A stretch of 20,545 nucleotides of DNA, from contig CAJWBY010000075.1 in NCBI GenBank assembly GCA_913020705.1, positions 1 to 20,545 on the forward strand, in the 5' to 3' direction. Each line of letters begins with the position of its first letter. The first letter of the stretch is position 1. Of this stretch, positions 7,818 through 16,716 are shown piece by piece. The stretch comes from an uncultured Colwellia sp. Lineage in GTDB: Bacteria > Pseudomonadota > Gammaproteobacteria > Enterobacterales > Alteromonadaceae. A model generated the notes under the pieces. That model ran no database searches. It saw only the letters and a list, made by a program, of their open reading frames with translations, and was not told the DNA's origin. The position numbers were made by a program, and so were the translations under genes.

Positions 7818-9152
7818 TTATTTAATATTTTTTACTGGCTCAATTTTTGGAATCAAAATCCAAACTGCGAGTATGGCGATAACCGCTAAAGATCCTCCAA
7901 TGATAAACACTGGCATATAACTGATAATGCCATCTGCATCCGGACGAGTTAAAATTGGTACTAACGCGATTAATCCTGCTACCGCTAGCTTAGCCGCCAT
8001 GCCAGCAAAACCAGCAAGTGTTCCTACTGATTTCTTACTAAACAAGTCACTTGGTAGTGTTTGAACATTACCAATAGCTGTTTGGAAGCCAAACAAAATA
8101 ACTGCCATAGTTAATACAATAGAAATGCTTTCGTATTCTTTACCAATCAATAAAAATAATGGGTAAACCATTAATACAAATGCAGGTAACATAATCAAAC
8201 AACCCAATGTAATGACTAACTTACGTGTTTTGTCTGTAGTCCAACCCGCTTTAAAGCGATTTTGAGCAAGAAGACCACCAAACCATGCGCCAAACATTGC
8301 ACCAACGTATGGTATCCAACCGTATTGAGCAATTGCCGCAAGGTCCATATTGTATACATCAGTAAGGAAAATAGGTGTCCAAACAACAAATAACCACCAG
8401 ATAGGATCAATCGCTGCAGAAGCAATAATGACACCCCAACTTTGCTTGTGTTTAAGTAACTCGACTGTTGTAGGAACGTATTCGTCTTCTTCAGGCTCAT
8501 CTGTATCAGAATTTTTCTGACCCGTTAAGATATATTCACGTTCTTCTGGAGTGATCCAAGGATGTGTTTTCGGTGGAGCTTTAACCAATATAACCCAAGG
8601 AATAAGCCATAATAAACCAATAGCACCAATGACAATAAACACCGTTTGCCAACTATTATGAATTGCCATCCAAGCAATTAGTGGTATTGAAATAATCCCA
8701 CCAATAGCAGCACCAGAATTAAAAATACCTTGAGCTAACGCACGCTCTTTAGCGGGGAACCAATCAGCATTACTTTTAGTTGCACCAGGCCAGTTACCAG
8801 CTTCTGATATACCTAAAATTGAACGGAAAATGGCAAAGCTAAGCATACCTTGTGCAAAGGCATGTAGCACAGTAGCGATAGACCAAACACCAATGGCTAA
8901 TACAAAACCTAAACGCGTACCTAACCAGTCAAATATTTTGCCAAATATTGCTTGGCCAAAAGCATAAGAGAATACAAATACTACGGAGATCGTTGCATAT
9001 ATTTGATTAGTTTCAAGCTTAGTCGCTTCAGGAAATAAATCACTTGCGATTGAAGGCCAAAGTACACTAAGTGCTTGGCGATCAATATAGTTAATAATTG
9101 TGGCTAAGGCAATTAGTGCAATAACCCACCAACGTAATCCTTTTAATTGCAT
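7818..9152 (-). CDS. MFS transporter, hexuronate/anion-cation symporter type
   Basis: This 444-residue inner-membrane protein has about 12 hydrophobic helices. It shows the pattern of the ACS/hexuronate branch of the major facilitator superfamily: NYIDRQALSV in the first helix, GKIFDWLGTRLG between helices 2 and 3, and the EAGNWPGATKSNADWFPAKER stretch (118-137), which is highly typical of that branch. An acidic cytoplasmic loop (about 215-225) joins the two halves. Given its neighbours, the cargo is probably unsaturated monouronate, DEH or a short alginate oligomer, driven by protons or sodium. The start lies two bases after kdgF, and its GGAGAAG ribosome site overlaps the end of kdgF, so the two are translationally coupled. 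Exact substrate is inferred from context. Confidence 0.9.
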   Translation of the reverse strand: MQLKGLRWWVIALIALATIINYIDRQALSVLWPSIASDLFPEATKLETNQIYATISVVFVFSYAFGQAIFGKIFDWLGTRLGFVLAIGVWSIATVLHAFAQGMLSFAIFRSILGISEAGNWPGATKSNADWFPAKERALAQGIFNSGAAIGGIISIPLIAWMAIHNSWQTVFIVIGAIGLLWLIPWVILVKAPPKTHPWITPEEREYILTGQKNSDTDEPEEDEYVPTTVELLKHKQSWGVIIASAAIDPIWWLFVVWTPIFLTDVYNMDLAAIAQYGWIPYVGAMFGAWFGGLLAQNRFKAGWTTDKTRKLVITLGCLIMLPAFVLMVYPLFLLIGKEYESISIVLTMAVILFGFQTAIGNVQTLPSDLFSKKSVGTLAGFAGMAAKLAVAGLIALVPILTRPDADGIISYMPVFIIGGSLAVIAILAVWILIPKIEPVKNIK

Positions 9153-9154
9153 TG

Positions 9155-9550
9155 TTACTTCTCCGCAGGTTTGCTGTTAAGTTTTTCTAAATCAATATTT
9201 TCGAACGTTCCTGGCTCAACAAAATCTTCACGAGGCGGGCTAAACGTATCAATTAATATGCCTCCAGTCGGACAGGTTGCACCATGGTCAGCGAAAGGGG
9301 GGATCATACAGCTATCGCCTGCTTTCATGATGGTAGTTACACCATCAATGTTGAAATGAAATTCACCTTCAACAACATAAGTCACTTGAGAATGTCTATG
9401 TGCATGATTGTAGCCAATAGCACCTTTCTCAAACCAAATTTTAACAGCCATTAATTCATGATTGTAACCTAGCATTTGGCGTTTTAATCCACCGCCAATA
9501 TCTTCGATTTCTGTTTTATCGCCTGATAAAAAATGTTCACTCTGACTCAT
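9155..9550 (-). CDS. kdgF: KdgF-type cupin, unsaturated uronate linearising enzyme
   Basis: This 131-residue single-domain cupin matches KdgF, which speeds ring opening of 4,5-unsaturated monouronates to linear 4-deoxy-L-erythro-5-hexoseulose uronate (DEH). The metal ligands of the first cupin motif are seen as His49, His51 and Gln55 (HAHRHSQ), followed by EGEF (61-64) and the fourth ligand His89 in PPFADHG. Length and motif spacing fit the family. There is no signal peptide, so it acts in the cytosol. The start has GAGGAA upstream. It sits 14 bases after the PL17 gene and two bases before the transporter gene, which agrees with handling the monomer released by PL17. Confidence 0.93.
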   Translation of the reverse strand: MSQSEHFLSGDKTEIEDIGGGLKRQMLGYNHELMAVKIWFEKGAIGYNHAHRHSQVTYVVEGEFHFNIDGVTTIMKAGDSCMIPPFADHGATCPTGGILIDTFSPPREDFVEPGTFENIDLEKLNSKPAEK

Positions 9551-9564
9551 GATTATTCCTCGCC

Positions 9565-11787
9565 TTACTGCTTTGCGTTTAATTGAAAAAGGTTAAATCT
9601 ACCGGTAAAGGTGTAATTCGCCTGTTGATATGAAAAGTTTTTTTCTATCTTATTTTCAATAACTTTATTCGTGTTTATTGCTAATAAATAGTGGTTGCCA
9701 TTTGTTAATTCGACTTCTACCAGTTTAAGATCATCCTGTTGGTGGAAATGTAAACCTGATACTTTAGATCTTGCTGACAATGTATATTCTTTTGATGGAT
9801 TGTATTCACCATGCGGCTCTAACACGCTAACAAAACGATGATTTTTTGCTGACTTTTTACGATAAATAAATCCTGATTCATTACGTAAATTAAAGTGAGG
9901 ATCATTAGCGCCGATACGGGTAAATAATGTTTCTGTTTCTCCATCAACTATGGCTGTTTGAGTATAAAAGCGTCCATTATCATTTAACCAAGTTATCTTT
10001 GATAACCCTTTTGCAGGAGTCGCTTGACCGGTCAACCATAAATGTTGGTAGCCATTGTCTTTTCCTAATGCGGCTAAATTATCAGTGAAACCTAACATGT
10101 CAAAGTTACTTTCAATAAAGTGGCCTTGATAGTGAACAGGTAAATCGTATTGATGGGCTTCGTCACTACCTACTTCAAAAATATCAAAGGCTAATGGCTT
10201 GTCTATCTCTGGTAATTTAACCAATGCCATCGTACGACGAAGCTCGACTCCTTGGTATGTAGAATCAATTTTTGCCGAAGATACACTGCCTAATTCATTA
10301 CTTTCAAAAAAGGTGAGTTCCGGATGGTTTGCATTACCCGTTTTCACATTACCTAGAAAGTGACTTTGCTCATCTACAACGACCGTATTATGTGCGATAG
10401 TTTGCTTTGCATAGGTTTTGTTTTCTGGTAAATAACGTCCACCGTATTTCGCTTCAACATTTAAGAAACGTGCAGCACCGTAATCTGACACTATTTCAGC
10501 ACCATTATCATAAAACTGCCACGTTAACTTATCAAAATGACCATGCCCTAACCCTTGTGCGGCAGGTTTAAATAATAGTGCCTGTTCACCTCTGGCTTCT
10601 TGGCGCATGATAACTAATGCCCCTTGTTTACCATCAGCACCATCACCATAAGCAATAGATTTAAATGCATAAGGAGTTGCAAGGCCTTCATCTAATGCAT
10701 TAGCTACTGCTAGACCGTCACCCGTTAAAATAATTTGCTGTTGTTTGTCAGCTATATCAAGCAGGCCACTATTTTTGGTTAAGCCATAAGCAATAGTAAC
10801 GCCATGAACTAACTCAATAGTGTCTATGCCTTTGCTTTTTATCGCATCATTAATTGGGGAAAATAAACCGTTGTAGCTCAACTCAATGGTTGTAGTGATC
10901 GCTTTTTCTAGAATACCATCACGATACTCAAATATTTTACGCTCTGGTTGATTGGTTTCGATAGCTTTAGCAAAAGTGACAAAAGGCATCAGTGCATAGC
11001 GTTGATAATAAGGACCTTCATTGTAATAACCTTGCGGAGAAAACAATTCATCTAGCTGACGTAAGAAACCACCCTTGCCGGATTTATCTAAACCATAAAG
11101 TGCTTGTTCTACCCATTCTAACTCACCTAAAACATAACCTGTCATGCCAACAGCAGCTGTTGTCCATGTGCCATGGTTATGAACCTTATTAAAAGTTTCA
11201 GGTGACTCTACTGATAAAAATTGTACTATCGGGCGAAATAAGCCTTTTTCGATTTTTGTTTTTTCTGCATCGCTGAGAGAAGATAAGATAAGATCATATG
11301 CTTGGCTTGTATAAACTAACCAAACAGCTTCATTTAAGCTTTGCCAAAATAACTTACCTGGATTTTGCTTCCCTACTTTTCTTCGAGGATGAAGAGGCAA
11401 GGTCGGATATAATTCAGCATAAGCAAATAACATGTCACGCACATAGGCAGCATATTTCTTCTCTTCTGTTATTTGATAAATAACACCCGCATCATACATT
11501 AATTGATAATTTTTCTTATGGCGCTCATGCGTCAAACCGCCACCACCATCTTTTGGTACCGGTACCTTTATTTCTAAAGCCATCTGACTATCAAGATTTT
11601 TTCTATTAACCTTAAATGCTTTGGCATATCGACCATCACTTTTACTGGCCGCTTGCATTTTTGCGATGTCTTGTTGTGAAACAACTAGATTGGGGCTTTG
11701 ACGGTCTGCATACGCTTTTCCACACGTTAGTATGGTAAGTAAGGCTATCGTTAAAGCTCGTTTAACATTTACTATTGAAAACAACAT
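9565..11787 (-). CDS. PL17 oligoalginate lyase (heparinase II/III-like)
   Basis: I chose ATG at 11787 (740 residues), preceded by AAGTGAG; an in-frame GTG at 11799 would add four residues but has no ribosome site. Counting from the GTG, a signal peptide ends at AYA31. An alginate-lyase alpha-toroid follows, with VPVPKDGGGG (79-88) and the catalytic-type pair Asn208-His209 in KVHNHGTW and Tyr265 in GPYYQRY. A heparinase II/III beta-sheet domain then shows GHGHFDK (His419, His421), Asp439 and His470, in places matching the zinc-site residues of PL17 enzymes. PL17 enzymes remove unsaturated monouronate units from the ends of alginate oligomers. LTC inside the signal is not a canonical lipobox, so a periplasmic enzyme is more likely than a lipoprotein. 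It follows the PL6 gene with no real gap. Confidence 0.94.
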   Translation of the reverse strand: MLFSIVNVKRALTIALLTILTCGKAYADRQSPNLVVSQQDIAKMQAASKSDGRYAKAFKVNRKNLDSQMALEIKVPVPKDGGGGLTHERHKKNYQLMYDAGVIYQITEEKKYAAYVRDMLFAYAELYPTLPLHPRRKVGKQNPGKLFWQSLNEAVWLVYTSQAYDLILSSLSDAEKTKIEKGLFRPIVQFLSVESPETFNKVHNHGTWTTAAVGMTGYVLGELEWVEQALYGLDKSGKGGFLRQLDELFSPQGYYNEGPYYQRYALMPFVTFAKAIETNQPERKIFEYRDGILEKAITTTIELSYNGLFSPINDAIKSKGIDTIELVHGVTIAYGLTKNSGLLDIADKQQQIILTGDGLAVANALDEGLATPYAFKSIAYGDGADGKQGALVIMRQEARGEQALLFKPAAQGLGHGHFDKLTWQFYDNGAEIVSDYGAARFLNVEAKYGGRYLPENKTYAKQTIAHNTVVVDEQSHFLGNVKTGNANHPELTFFESNELGSVSSAKIDSTYQGVELRRTMALVKLPEIDKPLAFDIFEVGSDEAHQYDLPVHYQGHFIESNFDMLGFTDNLAALGKDNGYQHLWLTGQATPAKGLSKITWLNDNGRFYTQTAIVDGETETLFTRIGANDPHFNLRNESGFIYRKKSAKNHRFVSVLEPHGEYNPSKEYTLSARSKVSGLHFHQQDDLKLVEVELTNGNHYLLAINTNKVIENKIEKNFSYQQANYTFTGRFNLFQLNAKQ

Positions 11788-11799
11788 CGATTTACTCAC

Positions 11800-12354
11800 T
11801 TATTTAACGACTTTATTATTTGAAAGTTTGGCGGTATGTTCGCCTAACGCATATAACTCAACAATGCTTGGTGCCGACGTTTCGTTAAAGTTATTGCCTA
11901 TGATTTCACTTATTGGTTCACCCACGGTATGCTCAAGTGTTATTGGTGCCGTATTATTAAAATGATTTTTATTAATTTTAGCCACTTGGACACCATGTAA
12001 TTTGATAACAGATTTCGTTCTATTACGTTTATCGTGCCCTGCATTGGTGACGGTATTATTAGTAAATACTAGGTGTGGCCCGAAGGTACTTTCATCACGC
12101 CCACCACGATATAAATCGACTAACGCACCAGCAATATTTTCAAAATTGTTGTTGTCCATCGTTAAATAATCTGCGTTAAAAATACCTAAATCGTCAGTTT
12201 CTTTGCTAAGACGGAAAATGTCGCCGCTAATATTTTTAAACGTACTATCTGTAACTTTAATGTAGCTTGCTAAACTTCTACTGCCTGCCACAAAAAAGTG
12301 AAAGTCGTTGTTCACATCTAAAGCTTCAACGGTTACGTTTGACATAGCTAAACG
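11800..12354 (-). pseudogene. C-terminal part of PL6 lyase, downstream of an in-frame stop
   Basis: This stretch continues the same frame as the PL6 gene after one TAA codon (12355-12357) and ends with TAA at 11800-11802. It encodes about 184 residues of parallel beta-helix coils, with many Asn-rich turns such as MDNNNFENI, FTNNTVTN and IGNNFNE. An ATG at 12345 could start a 181-residue product, but I see no ribosome site and no signal peptide, so a free functional protein is unlikely. With the upstream part the full length is about 751 residues, the size of two-domain PL6 lyases such as AlyGC. The sequence has stayed open, so the stop is probably recent, is bypassed, or is a base error. Confidence 0.85.
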
Positions 12355-14058
12355 TTAGTTTTTGTACATGCCCCATTTAGATGGACGAATAAGGACATTA
12401 CCTTTTGAATCTGGTGCTTCAATACCACTAATCACTAAATCAGCCAACTTTAGGCTGCCACCATTCACTATTTCAACAAAGGTAGAGCGTGCAAATGTAA
12501 TGGTTACTGTATCTGGCTGCTGCGCCATTAAGCTAATAACTTTGTTCAATTTAACTATTTTGGTTTCATGGTAAACACCGGGTGATAATACAAGCTTATC
12601 CCCTGATTTTGCTGCAGTTATCGCATTGTATATGCTGTTTTCACCTGCGGTAATTACCGTGATTTTGTTTGAATCAAACTCGATAACAGGCTCAATTTTC
12701 TCATACCAAATAGGTCCTACTTGTTCTTTAGTCATAGGCATTAAGCTTTTATCTACACCAACACCTGCTTCAATGCCCTCAGGGTATAACAAACCATTCT
12801 TTTCACGAACGAGTGTTACGGGTTGGTTTGTAAAACCTTTGGTAATTTTTGCATCGGGTACTTCATTACGAACATTACCGGTAAAGCTAATACCTGAAAC
12901 ATCATCAAATAAGCTAAAAGCATCTTTAAGATTTTCGTTGTATACAACATTATTACTCATGGTTGATTTTTGTGGTGTAGCAGAACGCTCTTGGTCACTA
13001 CCTGCAGCTAAGTGAATATGGTCAACGTTAATAAAGCTGTTGTTATTTATTTTTGCATTAACCACTTGATGGTAACGATTAATCTTTGAATTAGGCACAC
13101 CATTCATGACCGTAAAACCACTGCCAAATCGATAGCCAGTTAACCCTTCCATATAATTATTACGTACTACTTGATCACGATTGATTACGCGAATACCGCC
13201 CGTGTGATCAACACCATTACCAAAGAAAACATTATTTTCAACAATATTGCCGTTGCCATGCCTTAGCGTTAACGTACCTTTAGACTCAAAGAATGTGTTG
13301 TTTCTAAGTATGTTTTTACCTGATTTAACTGAGATGATTTCAACTTCACCGTCACAACGATCAAAGTAATTGTTCTCAACAACCGTTAATGAATCAGATA
13401 ATGAATAATGACTTGTTCCTATTCTAAGGGTTTCACCACCATTAGAACCAAATACAGGGCGTGGACCAAAATAGTTATGGTCAATTCTATGATTATTTTC
13501 TCTGTCTGCCTCAGTAGGCAGACGAACAGCCAGGGTAACGCCTTTATTACGCTTACCGGCTAAATAGTTATGATCAAAACGGTTATTTTTACCGTATAAA
13601 GCTACCCAGTAATCTGGTTCAAAACGGTCTGGGTTGCTGTACTCATCAATAACAACTTCTGTTATACGACTGTTATTCGCAAATTCTGTTTTGTTAACTT
13701 GATATGAAATAACTGAGCGTGTCGGTGTATAACCATTTTTAAAGACTAAGCCAGAAACCACTAAATATTCACCCGCCAACCTTAAGTTAGACTGGCCAGA
13801 TAATATGACACCACCCTTTGTTTCTGCTGTTAAGGTAATTGGTTTTGCGTGGGTGCCTTTTCCTGTAAACACAACTTTGAAATCTCGCCAAACACCATTA
13901 GCTAATTTTATGGTGTCGCCTGCAACTAACTTTTTAACTGTTTGTTTATACGCTTCAGGTGATTTAACTAAATACTCTTCGGCATTAACTAAAGAGGTTG
14001 TACTAAATACAAGCACTGCTAATGCTACTAGTTGATTAATTTGTTTACAGTAAATCAT
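12355..14058 (-). CDS. PL6 alginate lyase, catalytic domain intact, prematurely stopped
   Basis: The 567-residue product starts with a signal peptide (cleavage near VNA26). The chondroitinase B-like right-handed beta-helix includes the GGETLRIGTS block (207-216) and the active-site set Glu238, Glu240, Lys245 and Arg266. The Lys-Arg spacing of 21 residues equals that of chondroitinase B and AlyGC, where these residues bind calcium and do catalysis. A second beta-helix domain begins near residue 455 and is cut by TAA after GMYKN; the codon after the stop resumes the same frame. The stop could come from TAT or TAC (Tyr) by one change. The first gene of the alginate operon, it depolymerises polymer or long oligomers in the periplasm or outside. 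The shortened enzyme may keep activity, but its stability is uncertain. Confidence 0.9.
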   Translation of the reverse strand: MIYCKQINQLVALAVLVFSTTSLVNAEEYLVKSPEAYKQTVKKLVAGDTIKLANGVWRDFKVVFTGKGTHAKPITLTAETKGGVILSGQSNLRLAGEYLVVSGLVFKNGYTPTRSVISYQVNKTEFANNSRITEVVIDEYSNPDRFEPDYWVALYGKNNRFDHNYLAGKRNKGVTLAVRLPTEADRENNHRIDHNYFGPRPVFGSNGGETLRIGTSHYSLSDSLTVVENNYFDRCDGEVEIISVKSGKNILRNNTFFESKGTLTLRHGNGNIVENNVFFGNGVDHTGGIRVINRDQVVRNNYMEGLTGYRFGSGFTVMNGVPNSKINRYHQVVNAKINNNSFINVDHIHLAAGSDQERSATPQKSTMSNNVVYNENLKDAFSLFDDVSGISFTGNVRNEVPDAKITKGFTNQPVTLVREKNGLLYPEGIEAGVGVDKSLMPMTKEQVGPIWYEKIEPVIEFDSNKITVITAGENSIYNAITAAKSGDKLVLSPGVYHETKIVKLNKVISLMAQQPDTVTITFARSTFVEIVNGGSLKLADLVISGIEAPDSKGNVLIRPSKWGMYKN

Positions 14059-14245
14059 ATTATTCTCTATTTCTTATGAACAACATTAAGGCTTTATCTA
14101 CTCCTTGTAATATAAAACCTTAATACTATCCAAACTACATTATTAGAACTTTGCTTTAATACCAAAGATGAAATATCTCTTTAGCTAAACATTATTATCT
14201 ATTGCATTTACTTTGTTCATCACGTTATTTTGAACCATAAATAAC

Positions 14246-14275
14246 AATTCAATTCAATTCAATTCAATTTAATTT
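14246..14275. repeat. Pentanucleotide tandem repeat (AATTC x4, AATTT x2)
   Basis: AATTC is repeated four times from 14246 to 14265, followed by two AATTT units to 14275. The array lies at the predicted transcription start of the PL6 operon, and its last bases overlap the proposed -10 hexamer. Copy number could vary by slippage. The rest of the 14059-14245 leader is AT-rich, with no other feature seen beyond a weak AGAG ribosome site before the PL6 start. Confidence 0.8.
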
Positions 14276-14299
14276 AACCAATACCCTCTTTCGTGCCAA
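14271..14299 (-). promoter_or_regulatory. Candidate sigma-70 promoter of the alginate operon
   Basis: On the - strand TTGGCA (14299-14294) is separated by 17 bases from TAAATT (14276-14271): five of six and four of six matches to consensus. Transcription would start near 14264, giving a leader of about 205 bases before the PL6 ATG. A copy of the shared ATTGGTAATAT box lies eight bases upstream of the -35. Confidence 0.45.
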
Positions 14300-14306
14300 C
14301 CAATTT

Positions 14307-14351
14307 ATATTACCAATTAAAATAAAAAAACTCATTTGTTATATTACCAAT
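14307..14351. promoter_or_regulatory. Two copies of the box ATTGGTAATAT between operon and regulator
   Basis: ATATTACCAAT occurs at 14307-14317 and again at 14341-14351, start to start 34 bases, both in the same orientation (ATTGGTAATAT on the - strand). The pair lies in the divergent region between the PL6 operon and the GntR gene. The second copy stops three bases before a TTGACA hexamer (14355-14360). TGGT/ACCA half-sites are typical of FadR-type GntR operators, so the neighbouring regulator is the likely binder; this is inference. Confidence 0.5.
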
Positions 14352-14432
14352 ATGTTGACACAGCATTAAAAGGAGCTAATAATGTTAATTATCAAACATC
14401 CTGATATTTAGATGTAAAGATCAGAATGAATT

Positions 14433-14460
14433 TTGCCAAGCACATACAAACTGGTATGAT
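14433..14460 (+). promoter_or_regulatory. Candidate extended -10 promoter of the GntR regulator gene
   Basis: TTGCCA (14433-14438), a 16-base spacer and TATGAT (14455-14460) preceded by TGG make a good extended -10 sigma-70 promoter. It predicts a start near 14467 and a short leader to the ATG at 14502, which supports that start over the ATG at 14478. The -10 overlaps CTGGTATGATGC, which contains a TGGT half-site, so self-regulation is possible. Confidence 0.55.
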
Positions 14461-14501
14461 GCACACTTTTAAAGTTAATGACTTTTAACCAAGGGATAGA
14501 T

Positions 14502-15248
14502 ATGAGTAGTCGTAGGTTGTTCTGGCGTATTGTTGAAAAAATTGAAGCTTCGATTAATAAAGGAAATTATCCTGAAGGTAGTCGACTTCCCCCAGAACGT
14601 GAACTAGCAGAAGTATTTGGGGTAAGTAGGCCTACAATACGCGAGGCAATAATAGCGTTAGAAGTAAGAGGGAAAGTAGAAGTTAAAACAGGCTCGGGGG
14701 TTTATGTATTAGCGTCGAAACAACAACCTTCAGAAAATATAACAATCAACGCCTTTGAAGTAACACAAGCTAGAGCATTAATTGAGGGTGAGGTTGCAGC
14801 AATGGCGGCAACAAGCATCACTAAAGAAGAATTATCTAATTTAAAGCAAACACTTGTAAACATGGAAAATAATGAAAGCATGGCAGATGCTGATGAAAAA
14901 TTTCATAATATAATAGCAAATGCTACACGAAATTCAGCAATGATATTGTCAGTTAAAAACTTGTGGGCTTTGCGTTCTTCTACCGCAGAAATTATTAATG
15001 ATTATGCTAGTGTTTGTGCCAAAGATAATCAGAAAACGATTACTGAACATAGAGAAATTTATGAAGCATTAAAATCAGGTAATGCTTCCAAAGCAAGAAA
15101 TGCTATGCACCAGCACTTTAATCGTTTAATCAATACCTTATTCGATGCAGATGAAGCAAAAGCACTAGAAGAAATACGTCGTAAAAACAATGAAAAACGC
15201 GGTTTATATTCGTTAGAAAATATTTTGAAAACAAGCTCTACAAGCTAA
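14502..15248 (+). CDS. GntR-family regulator, FadR (FCD) subfamily
   Basis: I chose ATG at 14502 (248 residues) because AAGGGA lies upstream and a strong promoter ends at 14460; an ATG at 14478 would add eight residues. Residues 3-70 are the winged helix-turn-helix with the GntR signature SRLPPERELAEVFGVSRPTI and REAIIALEVRGKVEVKTGSG. Residues 80-235 form an all-helical FCD ligand domain with the usual metal-binding set Asp131, His135, His183 and His205. Such regulators bind small acids and are mostly repressors released by a pathway intermediate. Divergent placement next to the PL6 operon makes it the probable local regulator, with DEH, KDG or KDPG as candidate ligands. Ligand and mode of action are inferred. 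Confidence 0.92.
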   Translation: MSSRRLFWRIVEKIEASINKGNYPEGSRLPPERELAEVFGVSRPTIREAIIALEVRGKVEVKTGSGVYVLASKQQPSENITINAFEVTQARALIEGEVAAMAATSITKEELSNLKQTLVNMENNESMADADEKFHNIIANATRNSAMILSVKNLWALRSSTAEIINDYASVCAKDNQKTITEHREIYEALKSGNASKARNAMHQHFNRLINTLFDADEAKALEEIRRKNNEKRGLYSLENILKTSSTS

Positions 15249-15834
15249 ATCCTCTCATTATGTAATACCATTTATAATTGCAATAAAGGCCTTTTTAAAA
15301 AGAGGCCTGTGAGTTAAAGCAAAGTAAATCAAACCTTTATTCATAAAAATACGTGATATCTTATTTACTTAATTATTGTCAAGTAAATACCTTTAAATTA
15401 ATAATAACTAACCGACAACTGTTACTACCGTCCTTTTTTGGATCTAATCTTGGACTTGGATACTTCAAAATAAAGTCATGTGGTTAAATGCCAATAGCCA
15501 ACAATCATAAGTAGAACGCTCTACTTGCTCATTCTTAAAATCCAATTTATGTTGATTCATCTTTTAATAAAATAAAAGTGCACTAGTCGTCATTTTTTTA
15601 GTTACCAACTCCCTTGCCATAGCGAAATTCAATAACAAAAAAAGACGCCTTTAGGCGTCTTTATAATAATATTACAATTATAACCATCAAGTAATAGTTT
15701 GATAAAAGGACTTGTAAGCCCTAATTAAATCTTATTTAGTTGATTTTCATAAATGAAAACATAGCTCAATTAGGATTAAGTCAATAAACAGGTAAAACTA
15801 CGACCTGGTTAAATAACTCTTAATATTGCTAGCG
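15249..15834. other. Convergent intergenic region, 586 bases
   Basis: The region lies between the ends of the GntR gene and the dehydrogenase gene. It contains the terminator at 15641-15662. It also holds two weaker hairpins: AGGCC/GGCCT around 15287-15307, which might end the regulator transcript, and AAGTAGA/TCTACTT at 15509-15526, without a T-run. I found no supported coding frame; short frames near 15420-15480 look like chance. Confidence 0.5.
15641..15662 (-). terminator. Rho-independent terminator, probably bidirectional
   Basis: AAAGACGCC (15641-15649) pairs perfectly with GGCGTCTTT (15654-15662) around a TTTA loop. On the - strand the stem runs into seven T's (complement of the A's at 15637-15643), a strong terminator for the dehydrogenase gene. 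On the + strand the tail TTTATAATA is weaker but could also end transcripts coming from the GntR gene. Confidence 0.85.
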
Positions 15835-16716
15835 TTATTTTTCTAATTTAGAAAAGTAATCAAAAATAACGGGAACGTCATTTTGACCTAACCCTGCATC
15901 AACAGCAGCTTGTAAACCTGCAGAAGTGCCTTCAGCGATTAGAGATTCAGTACCTAAATCTTTAACCATCTCTAAAAAATAACCTAAATCTTTGTTGGCA
16001 TTCGCAACTGAAAAACCTAGTTTCTCTTCGCCGTCTACAGCATAGAATTTACAAAATTGCATGAACGGTGAATTAGATGGGCCAGCTGACATAATGTCAA
16101 ATAATTGTTGGCCATCAACGCCTGCTAACTTGGCAACAGCAAACGCTTGAGACATTGCAGCTACAGTCGTCATACCCATGAAGTTGTTGATAAGCTTCGT
16201 TGTATGACCAGCACCTAAAGCGCCTAAATGAAACACGTTTTCGCCTTGCTCGTCTAAAACAGGTTTAACTTTATTGAAAGTGTCGATGTCACCAGCGGCC
16301 ATGATATTTAATAAACCATCTTTAGCATGCGCAGGAGTGCGACCCAAAGGGGCATCTATCATGCCAGCGCCTTTAGCTGCTAAGTCAGCACCAATTTTAC
16401 GTGTAGAAGCAGGGATAGATGTACCAAAGTCAACTAAAACTGAACCTTCACTCATGCCAGCTAATATGCCGCTTTCACCATAAACGACTAATTCAACAAC
16501 CTTTGAAGTAGTAAGAGCAAGCATCACGATATCGCTTTTTTCAGCTAACTCTTTTCCGGTAGCTACTTCTGTAGCATTGCCGCGAGCAACAACTTTCGCA
16601 ACAGCATCTTTATTAAGGTCCATTACATTTACCTTAAAACCACGTGTTTGTAGGTTTTCTAACATGTTGCCGCCGATAAGGCCGAGACCGATGAAACCGA
16701 TGACTGGTTTTGTCAT
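15835..16716 (-). CDS. Beta-hydroxyacid dehydrogenase family, probable DEH reductase
   Basis: This 293-residue protein belongs to the 3-hydroxyisobutyrate/tartronate-semialdehyde reductase family. It has GFIGLGLIGG (7-16) as the nucleotide-binding loop, DFGTSIPAST (96-105), DAPLGRTPAHAKDG (121-134) for substrate, and catalytic Lys174 with Asn178 in GAGHTTKLINN. In alginate loci this family reduces DEH to 2-keto-3-deoxygluconate, the step otherwise missing between KdgF and KdgK here. The end of the second strand reads VNVMDLN: Asp33 at that place usually favours NADH over NADPH. It has its own AGGAG site, probably its own promoter, and a terminator behind it, so it is a separate unit. The DEH role comes from context; tartronate semialdehyde reductase is the main alternative. 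Confidence 0.88.
   Translation of the reverse strand: MTKPVIGFIGLGLIGGNMLENLQTRGFKVNVMDLNKDAVAKVVARGNATEVATGKELAEKSDIVMLALTTSKVVELVVYGESGILAGMSEGSVLVDFGTSIPASTRKIGADLAAKGAGMIDAPLGRTPAHAKDGLLNIMAAGDIDTFNKVKPVLDEQGENVFHLGALGAGHTTKLINNFMGMTTVAAMSQAFAVAKLAGVDGQQLFDIMSAGPSNSPFMQFCKFYAVDGEEKLGFSVANANKDLGYFLEMVKDLGTESLIAEGTSAGLQAAVDAGLGQNDVPVIFDYFSKLEK

Noticed and set aside
14355..14383. TTGACA with TAATAA/AATAAT as promoter for the GntR gene
   Set aside because: The -35 is perfect but the -10 is weak; the extended -10 promoter at 14433-14460 is closer to the start codon and a better match. Kept only as context for the box at 14341.
14382..14411. Nine-codon ORF (MLIIKHPDI) with a good AGGAG site upstream of the GntR gene
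   Set aside because: It could be a leader peptide, but the stronger promoter for the regulator lies downstream of it at 14433-14460, so the ORF may not even be transcribed. If TTGACA at 14355 with TAATAA were used instead, the AGGAG would precede the transcript start.
15287..15307. AGGCC/GGCCT hairpin as terminator of the GntR gene
   Set aside because: The stem has a bulge, the inner T5/A5 leaves no loop, and no T-run follows. The hairpin at 15641 is far better.
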